Origin: Streptomyces fildesensis
GTDB taxonomy: Bacteria; Actinomycetota; Actinomycetes; Streptomycetales; Streptomycetaceae
Length of the DNA: 64,000 bases
Assembly: GCF_016107395.1 (NCBI RefSeq)
Contig: NZ_JAAIKO010000002.1
Coordinates: 372,001 to 436,000, forward strand
Direction of reading: 5' to 3'
Shown here: positions 17,156-26,919 of the stretch, piece after piece
Layout: each line of letters opens with the position of its first letter
How positions within the stretch are numbered: the stretch's first letter is position 1
Notes under the pieces: model-generated
Databases searched by the model: none
Seen by the model: the letters and a program-made list of their open reading frames with translations, nothing else
Told to the model about the DNA's origin: nothing
Translations under genes and position numbers: made by a program

Positions 17156-20100
17156 GAGTCGCCTTCCAGGTCGCCTTCGAGCTGCAGATAGATCTCGCGG
17201 AGCTGGTTCAGGGTCTCCGGGTCGGGCTCGGCCCACAGACCTCGGTCGGCGGCCTCCAGCAGCCGTTCGCTGATGCCGCGCAGCGCCCAGGGGTTGGACT
17301 TCTTCATGAAGTCCTGGTTCTCCTTGTCGAACACGTACTCCGCCGCGAGCCGCTGGTACATCCAGTCGTCCACGACGCCGGCCGTCGCGTCGTACCCGAA
17401 GAGGTAGTCGACGGTCGCGGCCATCTCGAAGGCGCCCTTGTAGCCGTGCCGGCGCATGGCCGCCATCCAGCGGGGGTTGACCACGCGGGCGCGGAAGACG
17501 CGGTGCGTCTCCTCGCCCAGGGTGCGGGTCTTGACCTGGTCGGTGGTTGCGCTGTCGCCGACGTAGGCGGCGGGGGAGACACCCGTCAGGTGGCGGGTCA
17601 TCGCCACCATGCCGCCGTGGTACTGGAAGTAGTCGTCGGCGTCGACGATGTCGTGCTCGCGGGTGTCGACGTTCTTCGCGGCGACCTGGATCCGGCGGAA
17701 CGCCTGCTCCATGTCCCCGCGCGCCGCGCGGCCGCCCAGGCCGCGCCCGTACGCGTAGCCGCCCCAGACCGCGTAGACCTCGGCGAGGTCGGCGTCGGAG
17801 CGCCAGTTGCGGGCGTCGATCAGCGGCAGCAGGCCGGCCCCGTAGGCGCCCGGCTTGGAGCCGAAGATGCGGGCCGTGGCACGGCGGCGGTCGCCGTGTT
17901 CTGCCGTGTCCTCGTCGGCGTGGGCGCGGACGTAGTTGGACTCGGCGGGCTCGTCGAGTTCCGCGACGGCCTGGACGGCGTCGTCGAGGAGCTGGATGAC
18001 GTGCGGGAAGGCGTCGCGGAAGAAGCCGGAGATGCGGACCGTCACATCGATGCGCGGGCGGCCCAGCTCCTCCAGGCCCACCACCTCGAACCCGGTGACG
18101 CGGCGTGAGGCGTCGTCCCAGACCGGGCGGCAGCCCAGCAGGGCGAGGATCTCGGCGATGTCGTCGCCCTGGGTGCGCATGCACGACGTGCCCCACACCG
18201 TCAGGCCGACGGACTTCGGGTACGCGCCGGTGTCGGTGAGGTGCCGCTCCAGCAGCGAGTCGGCCAGCGCCGTGCCGACGTCCCAGGCGAGCCGGGACGG
18301 GATGGCCTTCGGGTCGACGGAGTAGAAGTTGCGGCCGGTCGGCAGGACGTTGACCAGGCCGCGGGTCGGGGACCCGGACGGGCCGGCCGGTACGTAGCCG
18401 CCGCGCAGCGCCCGCAGGATGTTGTCGATCTCGTCGGTGGTGCGCTCCAGCCGGGGCACGACCTCCTCGGCGGCGAACTCCAGGATCCGCACGGCGTCCC
18501 GGACGGGCGAGCCGAGCACCTCCGTCACGATCCCGGGGGCCGCGGCCCGGCTCCAGCCGGACTCCTCCATCGCCCCGGCCAGCCGGCGCGCGAGTGTCTC
18601 CAGCAGGTCGACGGCGTCGGCAGCCGTTCGCGCCGGCCCGTCGGCCAGCGCGGTCAGTGAGGCCGGCACCGCGAGCCGGGCGCCGGGTTCGGCGAGCAGC
18701 GCCTTCTCGTCGAGGCCGAACGCCTCGGCCATCGCGGCCCGCAGTCCCGGCAGCGCGGCGCCGACGCCGCCCCACACCTGGGAGGAGCGCAGGATGGCGA
18801 GCACCAGGTTGACCCGGGCCCCGCCGACGGGGCCGCCGCCGAGGATGTGCAGACCGTCGCGGATCTGCACGTCCTTGATCTCGCAGAGCCAGCCGTCGAT
18901 GTGCATGACGAACTCGTCGAAGGCGTCCTCGTCGGGCTGGTCGTCCACGTGCAGGTCGTGATGGAGCTCGGCGGCCCGCACCAGCGTCCAGATCTGGCTG
19001 CGGACGGCCGGGGTCTTCGTCGGGTCCAGGTCCGAGACGAGCGCGTACTCGTCGAGGAGCTGTTCCAGCTTGGCGAGGTCGCCGTAGGTGTCGGCGCGCG
19101 CCATCGGCGGCACCAGGTGGTCGACGACGGTGGCGTGGCCGCGCCGCTTGGCCTGCGTGCCCTCACCCGGGTCGTTGACGATGAACGGGTAGACGAGCGG
19201 CAGTTCGCCCAGCACCGCGTCCGGCGCGCAGCCCGCCGACAGGCCGAGGCCCTTGCCGGGCAGCCACTCCATGGTGCCGTGCTTGCCCATGTGGACGATG
19301 GCGTCGGCGCCGAACGTGTTGTCGAGCCAGCGGTAGGCCGCCATGTAGTGGTGCGACGGCGGCATGTCCGGGTCGTGGTAGATCGCGATCGGGTTCTCCC
19401 CGAAACCGCGCGGCGGCTGGATCATGACCACGACGTTCCCGAACTGCAGGGACGCCAGGACGATGTCCTCGCCGTCGAGGTAGAGGGTGCCCGGCGGCTC
19501 TCCCCAGTGCTCCAGCATCCCCGCGCGCAGCTCGGGGTCGAGCGTCGCGAACCACCGCTGGTAGTCGGCGAGCGGAACCCGGGCCGGGGCGGCGGACAAC
19601 TGCTCCTCGGTGAGCCACTCGACGTCGTGGCCGCCGGCGGCGATCAACCGGTGGATCAGCTCGTCGCCGTTGTCCGGGTACCCGTCGACGGCGTATCCGG
19701 CGCCGCGCAGCGCGTCCAGCAGGCCGACGGCCGAGGCGGGGGTGTCGAGGCCGACCGCGTTGCCGACCCGCGAGTGCTTGGTGGGGTACGCGGTGAAGAC
19801 GACCGCGAGCTTCTTCTCCGGGTTCGGCTTGTGCTTGAGCGCGGCGTGCCGGACCGCGATCCCGGCGACGCGCGCGGCGCGTTCGGGGTCGGCGACGTAC
19901 ACCGGGACATCGCCCTCGCCGGTCTCCTTGAAGGAGAACGGGACGGTGATCAGCCGGCCGTCGAACTCCGGGATCGCCACCTGCATCGCCGCGTCCATCG
20001 GCGACAGCGCCGCGTCGGAGGCCGCCCAGGCCGCGCGGGACGAGGTCAGGCACAGGCCCTGGAGGACCGGGATGTCCAGATCGGCGAGCGCGCCGATGTC

Positions 20101-20799
20101 CCAGGCCTCGTCGTCCCCGCCCGCCGAGGCGTCGGAGGCGCGGGTGCCGCCGGACGCCAGGACGGTCGCGACCAGTGCGTCCGCCCGGCCCAGCAGTGCG
20201 TACAGGCCGGCGTCCGCGCCGCGCAGCGTCCCGCAGTACACGGGCAGCGCGTTGGCGCCCTTCGCCTCGATCGCGGCGCACAGCGTGTCCACGAAGCCGG
20301 TGTTCCCGGACAGTTCGTGGGCGCGGTAGAAGAGCACCCCGACGGTCGGGCGGCCCTCGGTGAACGGGTACGCGCCGTGCGTCCCGTACTGCGGCATGGT
20401 GGCCGGGGGTTCGAAGCCCTCACCGGTCAGCAGCACCGTGTCCGACAGGAAGCGGGCCAGCTCCACCAGGTTCGCCGAGCCGCCCTCGACCAGATAGCGC
20501 AGCGCCTCCGCGACGACGCCCGCCGGAACCGAGGACTCCGCCATCAGTTCGGCGTCCGGCACCGACTCCCCGCCGAGCAGCACCGTCGGGATGCCGGACG
20601 TGCGCAGCGCGGCGAGTCCGTCCTCCCAGGCGCGCTTGCCGCCGAGCAGCCGCACGACGGCGATGTCCGCGCCCTCGGTCAGCGCGGCCAGGTCGCCGGG
20701 GCCGACCCGGGTCGGGTTGCCGATCCGGTAGTCCGCACCGGAGGCGCGGGCCGCCAGCAGGTCGGTGTCGGCGGTGGACAGCAGCAGAACGGTGGTCAC
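17152..20799 (-). CDS. cobN: Cobaltochelatase large subunit CobN
   Basis: 1215 residues, normal for CobN/BchH-type large subunits, which bind the tetrapyrrole and insert the metal. Recognisable stretches: [55 protein letters not shown] (metal-site histidines) and [15 protein letters not shown]. The gene partners with the downstream chlID. GTG 20799 overlaps cobQ by 4 nt. Confidence 0.96.
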   Translation of the reverse strand: MTTVLLLSTADTDLLAARASGADYRIGNPTRVGPGDLAALTEGADIAVVRLLGGKRAWEDGLAALRTSGIPTVLLGGESVPDAELMAESSVPAGVVAEALRYLVEGGSANLVELARFLSDTVLLTGEGFEPPATMPQYGTHGAYPFTEGRPTVGVLFYRAHELSGNTGFVDTLCAAIEAKGANALPVYCGTLRGADAGLYALLGRADALVATVLASGGTRASDASAGGDDEAWDIGALADLDIPVLQGLCLTSSRAAWAASDAALSPMDAAMQVAIPEFDGRLITVPFSFKETGEGDVPVYVADPERAARVAGIAVRHAALKHKPNPEKKLAVVFTAYPTKHSRVGNAVGLDTPASAVGLLDALRGAGYAVDGYPDNGDELIHRLIAAGGHDVEWLTEEQLSAAPARVPLADYQRWFATLDPELRAGMLEHWGEPPGTLYLDGEDIVLASLQFGNVVVMIQPPRGFGENPIAIYHDPDMPPSHHYMAAYRWLDNTFGADAIVHMGKHGTMEWLPGKGLGLSAGCAPDAVLGELPLVYPFIVNDPGEGTQAKRRGHATVVDHLVPPMARADTYGDLAKLEQLLDEYALVSDLDPTKTPAVRSQIWTLVRAAELHHDLHVDDQPDEDAFDEFVMHIDGWLCEIKDVQIRDGLHILGGGPVGGARVNLVLAILRSSQVWGGVGAALPGLRAAMAEAFGLDEKALLAEPGARLAVPASLTALADGPARTAADAVDLLETLARRLAGAMEESGWSRAAAPGIVTEVLGSPVRDAVRILEFAAEEVVPRLERTTDEIDNILRALRGGYVPAGPSGSPTRGLVNVLPTGRNFYSVDPKAIPSRLAWDVGTALADSLLERHLTDTGAYPKSVGLTVWGTSCMRTQGDDIAEILALLGCRPVWDDASRRVTGFEVVGLEELGRPRIDVTVRISGFFRDAFPHVIQLLDDAVQAVAELDEPAESNYVRAHADEDTAEHGDRRRATARIFGSKPGAYGAGLLPLIDARNWRSDADLAEVYAVWGGYAYGRGLGGRAARGDMEQAFRRIQVAAKNVDTREHDIVDADDYFQYHGGMVAMTRHLTGVSPAAYVGDSATTDQVKTRTLGEETHRVFRARVVNPRWMAAMRRHGYKGAFEMAATVDYLFGYDATAGVVDDWMYQRLAAEYVFDKENQDFMKKSNPWALRGISERLLEAADRGLWAEPDPETLNQLREIYLQLEGDLEGDS

Positions 20800-22355
20800 G
20801 GTGCCCCCGGAGCAAGGAAGGGTAGGCCGGCGGGTGCGCCGTCCTCGATGAGCCGCATGAGCGCGGCGGTGTCCGCGTGTTCTTCGATCAGGTCGCCGAG
20901 GCGGTCGAGCTGTTCCTCGCGCAGCGCCCCGAAGGAGGTGCCGGGTGCGGGGACGAAGCGGCGGCCGGCCTGTTCGGCGATCCGGCGCAGGAAGGCGCGG
21001 CGGAAGCCGTCGCTCTCCAGCGAGCCGTGCCAGTGGGTGCCCCAGACGGCGCCCGACCGGCAGCCGTCCAGTGCCCGACCGTTGTCGGCGGTCATGAACG
21101 GCCCGTCGCCGCCGAGCACTTCCGCGACCCCGTGGTGGATCTCGTACCCCTCGACCGGTTCGCCGAGCGCCTCGCCGACCGGCCGGGCCAGGGTCTTCTC
21201 CGCCGCGAACCGGACGCGGACGGGCAGCAGTCCGAGCCCGTCCACCCGGCCGGCGCGCGACTCGATCTCGTCCTCGATCGTCCCGCCGAGGATCTGGTAG
21301 CCGCCGCAGATGCCCAGCACCGGACGGCCCTCCGCGGCCCGCCGGACGATCGCGTCGGCGAGCCCGCGCTCGCGCAGCCAGGCCAGCGCTCTGACAGTGC
21401 CCCGGGTGCCGGGCAGCACCACCAGGTCGGCGTCGGCGAGTTCCTGCGGCCGGTCGACGAAGCGCACGACGACGCCCGGCTCGGCGGCCAGCGCGTCGAC
21501 GTCGGTGAAGTTCGACATCAGCGGCACGGCGACGACCGCGACCCGCAGGATGTCCTCGCCGTGCGGCGGGGTGACGACGGACTCCCGTACGGCGCCGCGC
21601 ATCGAGACCCGCAGCCCGTCCTCCTCGTCGATGCCCAGCCCGTGCGCGAACGGCAGCACGCCGTACACCGACCGGCCGGTCAGCCCGCGCAGCATGTCCA
21701 GGCCCGGCTCCAGCAGCGAGACGTCGCCGCGGAACTTGTTGACGAGGTAGCCGCAGACCAGTTCCTGGTCCTCGGGGCTGAGCAGCGCCGTCGTGCCGAA
21801 GAACGAGGCGAAGACGCCGCCCCTGTCGATGTCGCCGACCACCACGACCGGCAGCCGTGCCGCGCGGGCCAGGCCCATGTTCACGATGTCGTTGTGCCGC
21901 AGGTTGATCTCGGCCGGACTGCCCGCCCCTTCACAGATCACCGCGTCATACGTGCCCCGCAGTTCGGCCAGGCACTCCACCACGACGGGGAGCAGCGTGG
22001 ACTGTTTCCCACCGTGGTAACCGCGGGCGCTCATCTCTCCCACCGGCTTGCCGAGCAGCACCACCTGGCTGCTGCTGTCGCTGCCGGGCTTGAGCAGCAC
22101 CGGGTTCATCAGCGCCGTCGGCTCGACCCGCGCCGCCTGCGCCTGCATGGCCTGCGCCCGCCCGATCTCCGCGCCCTCGCGCGTCACGAACGAGTTCAGT
22201 GACATGTTCTGCGCCTTGAAGGGCGCGACCTTCACACCCTGCCGGACCAGCCAGCGGCAGATGCCCGCCGTGACGACGCTCTTGCCCGCGTCGGACGTGG
22301 TCCCGGCGACCAGCAGCCCTCCGCCGGTGCGGCTCGCGCCGCGCGTACTGCTCAT
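20796..22355 (-). CDS. cobQ: Cobyric acid synthase (adenosylcobyrinate tetra-amidation)
   Basis: 519 residues, CobQ/CbiP. It amidates side chains b, d, e and g of adenosylcobyrinate diamide. The N-terminal dethiobiotin-synthase-like domain has [11 protein letters not shown] and [14 protein letters not shown]; the C-terminal glutaminase has Cys in [12 protein letters not shown] and HHG followed by GTHWHG. ATG 22355 overlaps cobD by 4 nt. A frame open up to 22943 is a shadow of cobD. Confidence 0.96.
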   Translation of the reverse strand: MSSTRGASRTGGGLLVAGTTSDAGKSVVTAGICRWLVRQGVKVAPFKAQNMSLNSFVTREGAEIGRAQAMQAQAARVEPTALMNPVLLKPGSDSSSQVVLLGKPVGEMSARGYHGGKQSTLLPVVVECLAELRGTYDAVICEGAGSPAEINLRHNDIVNMGLARAARLPVVVVGDIDRGGVFASFFGTTALLSPEDQELVCGYLVNKFRGDVSLLEPGLDMLRGLTGRSVYGVLPFAHGLGIDEEDGLRVSMRGAVRESVVTPPHGEDILRVAVVAVPLMSNFTDVDALAAEPGVVVRFVDRPQELADADLVVLPGTRGTVRALAWLRERGLADAIVRRAAEGRPVLGICGGYQILGGTIEDEIESRAGRVDGLGLLPVRVRFAAEKTLARPVGEALGEPVEGYEIHHGVAEVLGGDGPFMTADNGRALDGCRSGAVWGTHWHGSLESDGFRRAFLRRIAEQAGRRFVPAPGTSFGALREEQLDRLGDLIEEHADTAALMRLIEDGAPAGLPFLAPGAP

Positions 22356-23314
22356 CGGGTTCCCTTCTCGGTGGATGCCGACAGCGCGGTGACGGCCAGC
22401 CGCCCGCCGGCGCAGACCGCCAGCGCCAGCACGCCGACGCGGCGCGAGAGCCGTACGGCGCGGGCGATGTCGGCGACCTCGGGCGGCCGGTTGCCGGCGC
22501 CCAGCACGGCGCGGTGCTCCACGCGGCCGGCGTAGGCGAGGGTCCCGCCGAGCCGGACGCCCAGCGCGCCCGCGAAGGAGGCTTCCACCGGGCCGGCATT
22601 GGGGCTGGGGTGGCCGGCGGCGTCGCGGCGCCAGGCGCGCAGCGCGCCGCGCGGATCGGGTCCCGCGAGCGTGGCGAGGACGGCGGTCAGCCGGGCGCCG
22701 GGCCAGCCGGCGACGTCGTCGAGGCGGGCGGAGGCCCAGCCGAACCGGCGGTAGCGCGGCGACTTGTGGCCGGCCATCGCGTCCAGGGTGTTGACGGCGC
22801 GGAAGCCGACGAGCCCCGGGACACCGGCGGCCGCGCCCCACACCAGGGCGCCGACGACCGCGTCCGAGGTGTTCTCGGCCACGGATTCCACGACGGCCCG
22901 TGCGATCTGCGCGGCGTCCAGGGCCTGCGGGTCGCGGCCGCACAGGTTCGGCAGCCGCTCACGGGCCGCTGCGAGGTCGCCCGCCTCCAGCGCCGCGGCG
23001 ACCGCCAGCGCTTCACGGCCCAGCGAGGTGCCGCCCAGCACCGACCAGGTGGCGGCCGCGGTCAGGGCGACGGTGGCGGTGGGGGAGGAACGGACGGTCC
23101 GTGCGGCCAGCGCGGCGGCGGCGGTCGCGCCGCCCGCGCACAGCGCGGTGTACAGCGCGCCGTGGCCGCGGTGGTCGCGCCACAGCCGGCGTTCGGCGGC
23201 GGCCGCGGCGCGGCCGAACACGGCGACCGGGTGGCCGCGGCGTGGATCGCCCGCGATCAGGTCGCCGAGATGGCCGAGGGCGGCGCCGCACGCGAAGGCG
23301 TGTCCGGCTCGCAC
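22352..23314 (-). CDS. cobD: Adenosylcobinamide-phosphate synthase, membrane protein
   Basis: 320-residue CobD/CbiB protein with several hydrophobic helices. It joins aminopropanol (or its phosphate) to the f side chain. Motifs: [50 protein letters not shown]. The start is forced to GTG 23314 because an in-frame TGA lies six codons upstream. Its own RBS is weak; the stop of a short upstream ORF lies only 4 nt before, so coupled translation is plausible. First gene of the cobalamin operon. Confidence 0.94.
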   Translation of the reverse strand: MRAGHAFACGAALGHLGDLIAGDPRRGHPVAVFGRAAAAAERRLWRDHRGHGALYTALCAGGATAAAALAARTVRSSPTATVALTAAATWSVLGGTSLGREALAVAAALEAGDLAAARERLPNLCGRDPQALDAAQIARAVVESVAENTSDAVVGALVWGAAAGVPGLVGFRAVNTLDAMAGHKSPRYRRFGWASARLDDVAGWPGARLTAVLATLAGPDPRGALRAWRRDAAGHPSPNAGPVEASFAGALGVRLGGTLAYAGRVEHRAVLGAGNRPPEVADIARAVRLSRRVGVLALAVCAGGRLAVTALSASTEKGTR

Positions 23315-23318
23315 GGCG

Positions 23319-23387
23319 TCAGCCCGCCGTCACGCCTCGACGGGACAGGGCCTGGGGATCCGGTGGAGTACGACGGCGGCCGGGCAT
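23319..23387 (-). CDS. Possible 22-residue leader ORF between riboswitch and cobD
   Basis: ATG 23387, preceded at 8 nt by AGGA, encodes 22 residues rich in Arg and Pro. It stops 4 nt before the cobD GTG. The SD-like GAGG sits in the loop of a small hairpin GAGT-GAGG-ACTC, just after the B12 aptamer. This would be a natural point for ligand-dependent translational control followed by coupling into cobD. Conservation is unknown; the ORF may be incidental. Confidence 0.4.
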   Translation of the reverse strand: MPGRRRTPPDPQALSRRGVTAG

Positions 23388-23430
23388 GGCAGGAGTCCTC
23401 ACTCAGGGTCCGCGCCCTGGTTCGACGTGA

Positions 23431-23580
23431 CCGGCGGTTGAGAGTCTCCTGGCTCCCGGGTCCGCGCACCCCGGACCGTCCGGCCGATCGCTCGGGCCTG
23501 ACGTTCGGGTTGGGGTGCACTCCCCGGTGACAGTGGCGGGACCGCGCCGGATTCACACCGGACTTCCTCTCCTACCGCCG
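23431..23580 (-). ncRNA. Cobalamin riboswitch
   Basis: On the minus strand the aptamer starts with ACGGCGGT and ends with ACCGCCGGT, which pair as the closing helix P1. The conserved core GTGTGAATCCGGCGCGGTC with the following CCGCCACTGTCA (about 23530-23560) and the B12 box GAGCCAGGAGACTC (within 23440-23455) are unmistakable. It lies about 115 nt before cobD and should reduce operon expression when adenosylcobalamin is plentiful. The mode is probably control of ribosome access, since no obvious intrinsic terminator follows. Confidence 0.93.
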
Positions 23581-23654
23581 TATGGCACCGGGCAGTCCAC
23601 CACGTGCCGCGAACCCCGTCAACTCGCTGTTGACCTGCGACGGAAGATGTGCGA

Positions 23655-23688
23655 AGGCCCACACCCGCGGGTTCGCGGATGCGGGCCT
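23655..23688. terminator. Hairpin between the phosphate-transport and cobalamin units
   Basis: Outer arms AGGCCC/GGGCCT and inner arms CCGCG/CGCGG around a GGTT loop, with a symmetrical 4-nt internal bulge. It lies after the stop codon of the small PiT-associated gene (minus strand) and before the riboswitch, so it probably ends the pit transcript. Confidence 0.65.
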
Positions 23689-23719
23689 GCGCCGTCGGCG
23701 CGCCGTGCGTCGCAGAGGA

Positions 23720-23953
23720 TCAGGCGACGATCAGGAAGATGCCGTACGCCACCGCCGCCGCGCAGAGCGCGAAGCACGCGTAGGCGCCGGTCCGGGTCAG
23801 GACGGCGGAACCGCCGGAGACGGCGGCTCCGTCCGTGCCGGACTCGCGCTTGGCGAGTCCGACGATGCCGAGGGTGAAGACGCCCACCAGCCCGATGGTC
23901 ACCGCGAGGGTGACGCCGAGGACGGTACCGAGGGCCTGCCAGTCGATCTGCAT
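23720..23953 (-). CDS. Small two-helix membrane protein encoded after the phosphate transporter
   Basis: 77 residues: MQIDWQALGTVLGVTLAV leads into a first membrane helix, then a KRESGTDG loop, then a second helix (CFALCAAAVAYGIFLIV). No catalytic motif. ATG 23953 is chosen because GGAAGG lies 10 nt upstream; the longer frame from 24106 overlaps pitH2. It is 25 nt after the transporter and surely in the same transcript, so it may be an accessory subunit; function unknown. Confidence 0.72.
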   Translation of the reverse strand: MQIDWQALGTVLGVTLAVTIGLVGVFTLGIVGLAKRESGTDGAAVSGGSAVLTRTGAYACFALCAAAVAYGIFLIVA

Positions 23954-23978
23954 GGTGCTGATTCCTTCCGTGCCGGGA

Positions 23979-25223
23979 TCAGGCCGTGGCCGGTGCGGCG
24001 TCGGCGGGGGAGGCGACGGCCGCGGGAGCCGGGATGGTCGCGGCGAGCGGGGCGACCGGTCCGGCGGGCGGCGGGCTGACGGCCGCGATGGCGGCGGTGA
24101 CCGCACCCTGCGACTCGACCGGGAGCTCGTTGACGTTGCTGTGGTCGATCGGCTTGCGGCGCGAGGCGAGCCAGATCGCGGTGCAGGCGGCGAGCGCCAG
24201 GACGGCGACCCCGGCGATGCCCCACGTGCCCTGGTCGGCCAGCAATGCGGCCCCTGCGGCCACCAGGCCGGCGGCGGGCAGCGTCAGGCCCCACGCGGCG
24301 ACCATGCGGCCCGCGGTGCTCCAGCGGACCACCGCGCCCTTGCGGCCGACACCGGAGCCCATCACGGAGCCCGAGCAGACCTGGGTGGTGGAGAGCGCGA
24401 AACCGAGGTGCGAGGAGGCCAGGATGGTGGCCGCGGCGCCGGTCTGGGCGGCGAAGCCCTGCGGTGCCTCGATGTCGGTGAGGCCCTTGCCCATCGTGCG
24501 GATGATGCGCCAGCCGCCGAGGTAGGTGCCGAGCGCGATGGCGGTGCCGGCCGAGACGATGACCCACATCGGCGGGTCGGCGTGCGGGGCGACGACTCCG
24601 CCGGTGATCAGCGCGAGGGTGATGACGCCCATCGTCTTCTGCGCGTCGTTGGTGCCGTGCGCGAGCGAGACCAGGCCGGCCGAGGCGATCTGCCCGGCCC
24701 GGTAGCCCTTGGCGGTCGCCTTCGGGTCGCTGTTGCGGCCGATCCGGTAGGTGAGCTTGGTGGCGAGCATCGCCGCCAGGCCCGCGACGACCGGGGCGGC
24801 GAGCGCCGGGATCAGGACCTTCATGACGACCTTGTCGCCGTTGACGCCATGGGCGCCGACGGAGACCAGGGTCGCGCCGATGAGGCCGCCGAACAGTGCG
24901 TGGGAGGAGCTGGACGGGAGCCCGGCCAGCCAGGTCAGCATGTTCCAGACGATGGCGCCGACCAGACCCGCGAAGATGACTTCCGGTCGGATCCCCGCGC
25001 TCTCGTCGATGATGCCGCCGGAGATGGTCTTGGCGACTTCCACGGACAGGAAGGCGCCGAGGAGGTTCAGCACGGCGGACATGGCCACCGCCGTCTTGGG
25101 CTTGAGCGCGCCGGTGGAGATGGTGGTGGCCATCGCGTTGGCGGTGTCGTGGAAACCGTTCGTGAAATCAAACACGAGAGCGGTCACGATCACGATTCCG
25201 ATCAGGAGCGTGATGTGTTCCAT
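23979..25223 (-). CDS. pitH2: PiT-family low-affinity inorganic phosphate transporter
   Basis: 414-residue integral membrane protein. The two inverted PiT signature regions are present: FDFTNGFHDTANAMATTISTG at the N-terminus and VSLAHGTNDAQKTMGVI in the second half, each followed by the SSHLGFALSTTQV or SSSSHALFGG-type patch. The C-terminal 60 residues are a Pro/Ala-rich cytoplasmic tail. A PHO box lies about 50 nt upstream, so phosphate control through PhoP is expected. The gene symbol follows the S. coelicolor homologue next to the cob cluster (recalled). Start ATG 25223. Confidence 0.9.
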   Translation of the reverse strand: MEHITLLIGIVIVTALVFDFTNGFHDTANAMATTISTGALKPKTAVAMSAVLNLLGAFLSVEVAKTISGGIIDESAGIRPEVIFAGLVGAIVWNMLTWLAGLPSSSSHALFGGLIGATLVSVGAHGVNGDKVVMKVLIPALAAPVVAGLAAMLATKLTYRIGRNSDPKATAKGYRAGQIASAGLVSLAHGTNDAQKTMGVITLALITGGVVAPHADPPMWVIVSAGTAIALGTYLGGWRIIRTMGKGLTDIEAPQGFAAQTGAAATILASSHLGFALSTTQVCSGSVMGSGVGRKGAVVRWSTAGRMVAAWGLTLPAAGLVAAGAALLADQGTWGIAGVAVLALAACTAIWLASRRKPIDHSNVNELPVESQGAVTAAIAAVSPPPAGPVAPLAATIPAPAAVASPADAAPATA

Positions 25224-25273
25224 TTACCCAGGCAATCGTTTGATCGGACAGTGGCGGTGGCGACCGTACGGAG

Positions 25274-25295
25274 CCTGAGTGAACGGAAGGTTAAC
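25274..25295 (-). promoter_or_regulatory. PHO box (two PhoP direct-repeat units)
   Basis: On the minus strand two contiguous 11-mers, GTTAACCTTCC (25295-25285) and GTTCACTCAGG (25284-25274), fit the Streptomyces PhoP repeat consensus close to GTTCACCCGGC, strongest in the first seven bases. They lie 51-72 nt upstream of the pitH2 start codon. Confidence 0.75.
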
Positions 25296-25411
25296 TGGCG
25301 GCGGCCGCATGGTGCCGGTGCCCGCGGACCGGATTCTTCAGGCCATGCCGGGTGTTGGGGCGACTGCGCTGCCGCCGGGGACCCGGCCCGGCACCGCCCC
25401 CGGAATTCGTT

Positions 25412-26803
25412 TCAGTGCCGCCCGGAGATCCGGTCCGCGACGCGTGCCACCGGGTCCGTTTCGCTGCTGCGCCCGGACAGCTCACGGCGGTCCGCGCCAC
25501 GGTAGGCCGCGTACATTCCGTGCACCCCGATCCAGCGGAACGGCTCAGGCTCCCAACGCCGCACCCGGTGGCCCACCCAGGGCAGCGCGGTCAGTTCGGT
25601 GCCGTGCCCCTGACCCGAGTCCAGCTGCACCAGATCGCGCAGCGTGCGCGCCGCCAGGTTCGCCGTCGCGACGCCGCTGCCGACGTAGCCGCCCGCCCAG
25701 CCGAGCCCGGTGGCCCGGTCCAGCTCCACGCTCGCACACCAGTCGCGCGGCACGCCCAGCACCCCTGACCAGGCATGTTCGATCGCCACCCCGGCGGTCG
25801 CGGGGAAGAAGCGGACCAGGATCTCGCGCAGCGCCTCGACCGTGGCCGGCTGCGTCCGTCCGTCGTTGTCCGTCCGCGAACCGAAGCGGTACGGCACCCC
25901 GCGGCCGCCCAGCGCGATCCGGTCGTCGGCCGTGCGCTGCGCGTACATGTACGCGTGCGCCATGTCGCCGAGCGTCTCGCGGCCCTCCCAGCCGATGGTG
26001 TCCCACACCTGCCGCGGCAGCGGCTCGGTGGCGATCATCGAGGAGTTCATCGGCAGCCAGGACCGCTTCTGCCCCTTGAGTGAGGCCGTGAAGCCCTCCG
26101 TGCAGCGCAGCACGTACGGGGCGCGCACCGTTCCGTACGGGGTGATCGCGTGTTTCGGCTTGATCTCGGTCACCGTGGTGGACTCGTGGATCACTACGCC
26201 CAGCGCCTCGACGGCCTTCGCCAGCCCCTGCAGAAGCTTCACCGGATGTATACGGGCGCCGTGCGGCGTCCAGGTGCCGCCGGAGGTCCCGGCGACCCGG
26301 ATCCGCTCCGCGGACTCGCCCGCGCCCAGCAGCAGCCGGTCCTTCTCGCCGAAGGCCACCTCCGCCGCGTGGAACGCCTTCAGCCGGGCGAGCTGCGCGG
26401 GGGAGTGCGCGACCTCCAGCACCCCGCCCTTGACGATGTCGGCGTCGATGCCCTCCTCGGCGGCGATCCGCACCACCTCGTCGACCGTCTCGTTCATCGC
26501 GTGCTGCAGCGCGACCGCGGCCTCATGGCCGTGCAGCTTCGCGTACCGGTCGCGGCCCGCGATGCCGTTGTACAGCCAGCCGCCGTTGCGCCCCGACGCC
26601 CCGTAGCCGCAGAACTTCTGCTCCAGCACCGTGATCCGCAGGAACGGCACGGCCTTCTTGAGGTAGTAGGCGGTCCACAGGCCCGTGTAGCCGCCACCGA
26701 CGATGCAGACGTCCGCGGTCGTGTCACCCGGCAGTGGCTCGCGCGGCGCGGGTACGCCGGTCTGCGAGTACCAGAAGGAGATGCCGCCGTTGACGGTGGT
26801 CAT
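25412..26803 (-). CDS. FAD-dependent amine oxidase-like oxidoreductase (DAO family)
   Basis: 463 residues, cytoplasmic. The FAD-binding Rossmann start is ADVCIVGGGYTGLWTAYYL, and GYGASGRNGGWLYNG is the second FAD patch seen in gamma-glutamylputrescine oxidases and related DAO enzymes. The C-terminal GYVGSGVATANLAARTL closes the FAD site. ATG 26803 is preferred over the longer frame (26902) because conserved sequence begins just after it. Divergent from the class II aldolase gene, with about 115 nt between starts. The amine substrate is not evident; gamma-glutamyl polyamine is one possibility. Confidence 0.82.
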   Translation of the reverse strand: MTTVNGGISFWYSQTGVPAPREPLPGDTTADVCIVGGGYTGLWTAYYLKKAVPFLRITVLEQKFCGYGASGRNGGWLYNGIAGRDRYAKLHGHEAAVALQHAMNETVDEVVRIAAEEGIDADIVKGGVLEVAHSPAQLARLKAFHAAEVAFGEKDRLLLGAGESAERIRVAGTSGGTWTPHGARIHPVKLLQGLAKAVEALGVVIHESTTVTEIKPKHAITPYGTVRAPYVLRCTEGFTASLKGQKRSWLPMNSSMIATEPLPRQVWDTIGWEGRETLGDMAHAYMYAQRTADDRIALGGRGVPYRFGSRTDNDGRTQPATVEALREILVRFFPATAGVAIEHAWSGVLGVPRDWCASVELDRATGLGWAGGYVGSGVATANLAARTLRDLVQLDSGQGHGTELTALPWVGHRVRRWEPEPFRWIGVHGMYAAYRGADRRELSGRSSETDPVARVADRISGRH

Positions 26804-26919
26804 GATGCCCCTGCAATCCGTGATGCGATCCGGTGGGCCGTGGTGTGCGGCCGGTGGTGTGCGGGACGGTACTGCGCCCCGCGAGGACGCGGCAACGCCC
26901 AACCTGTAAGGATCGACGG

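Noticed and set aside
23399-23662. Protein-coding frames across the riboswitch
   Set aside because: The aptamer core, B12 box and P1 pairing explain the sequence; encoded peptides have no features.
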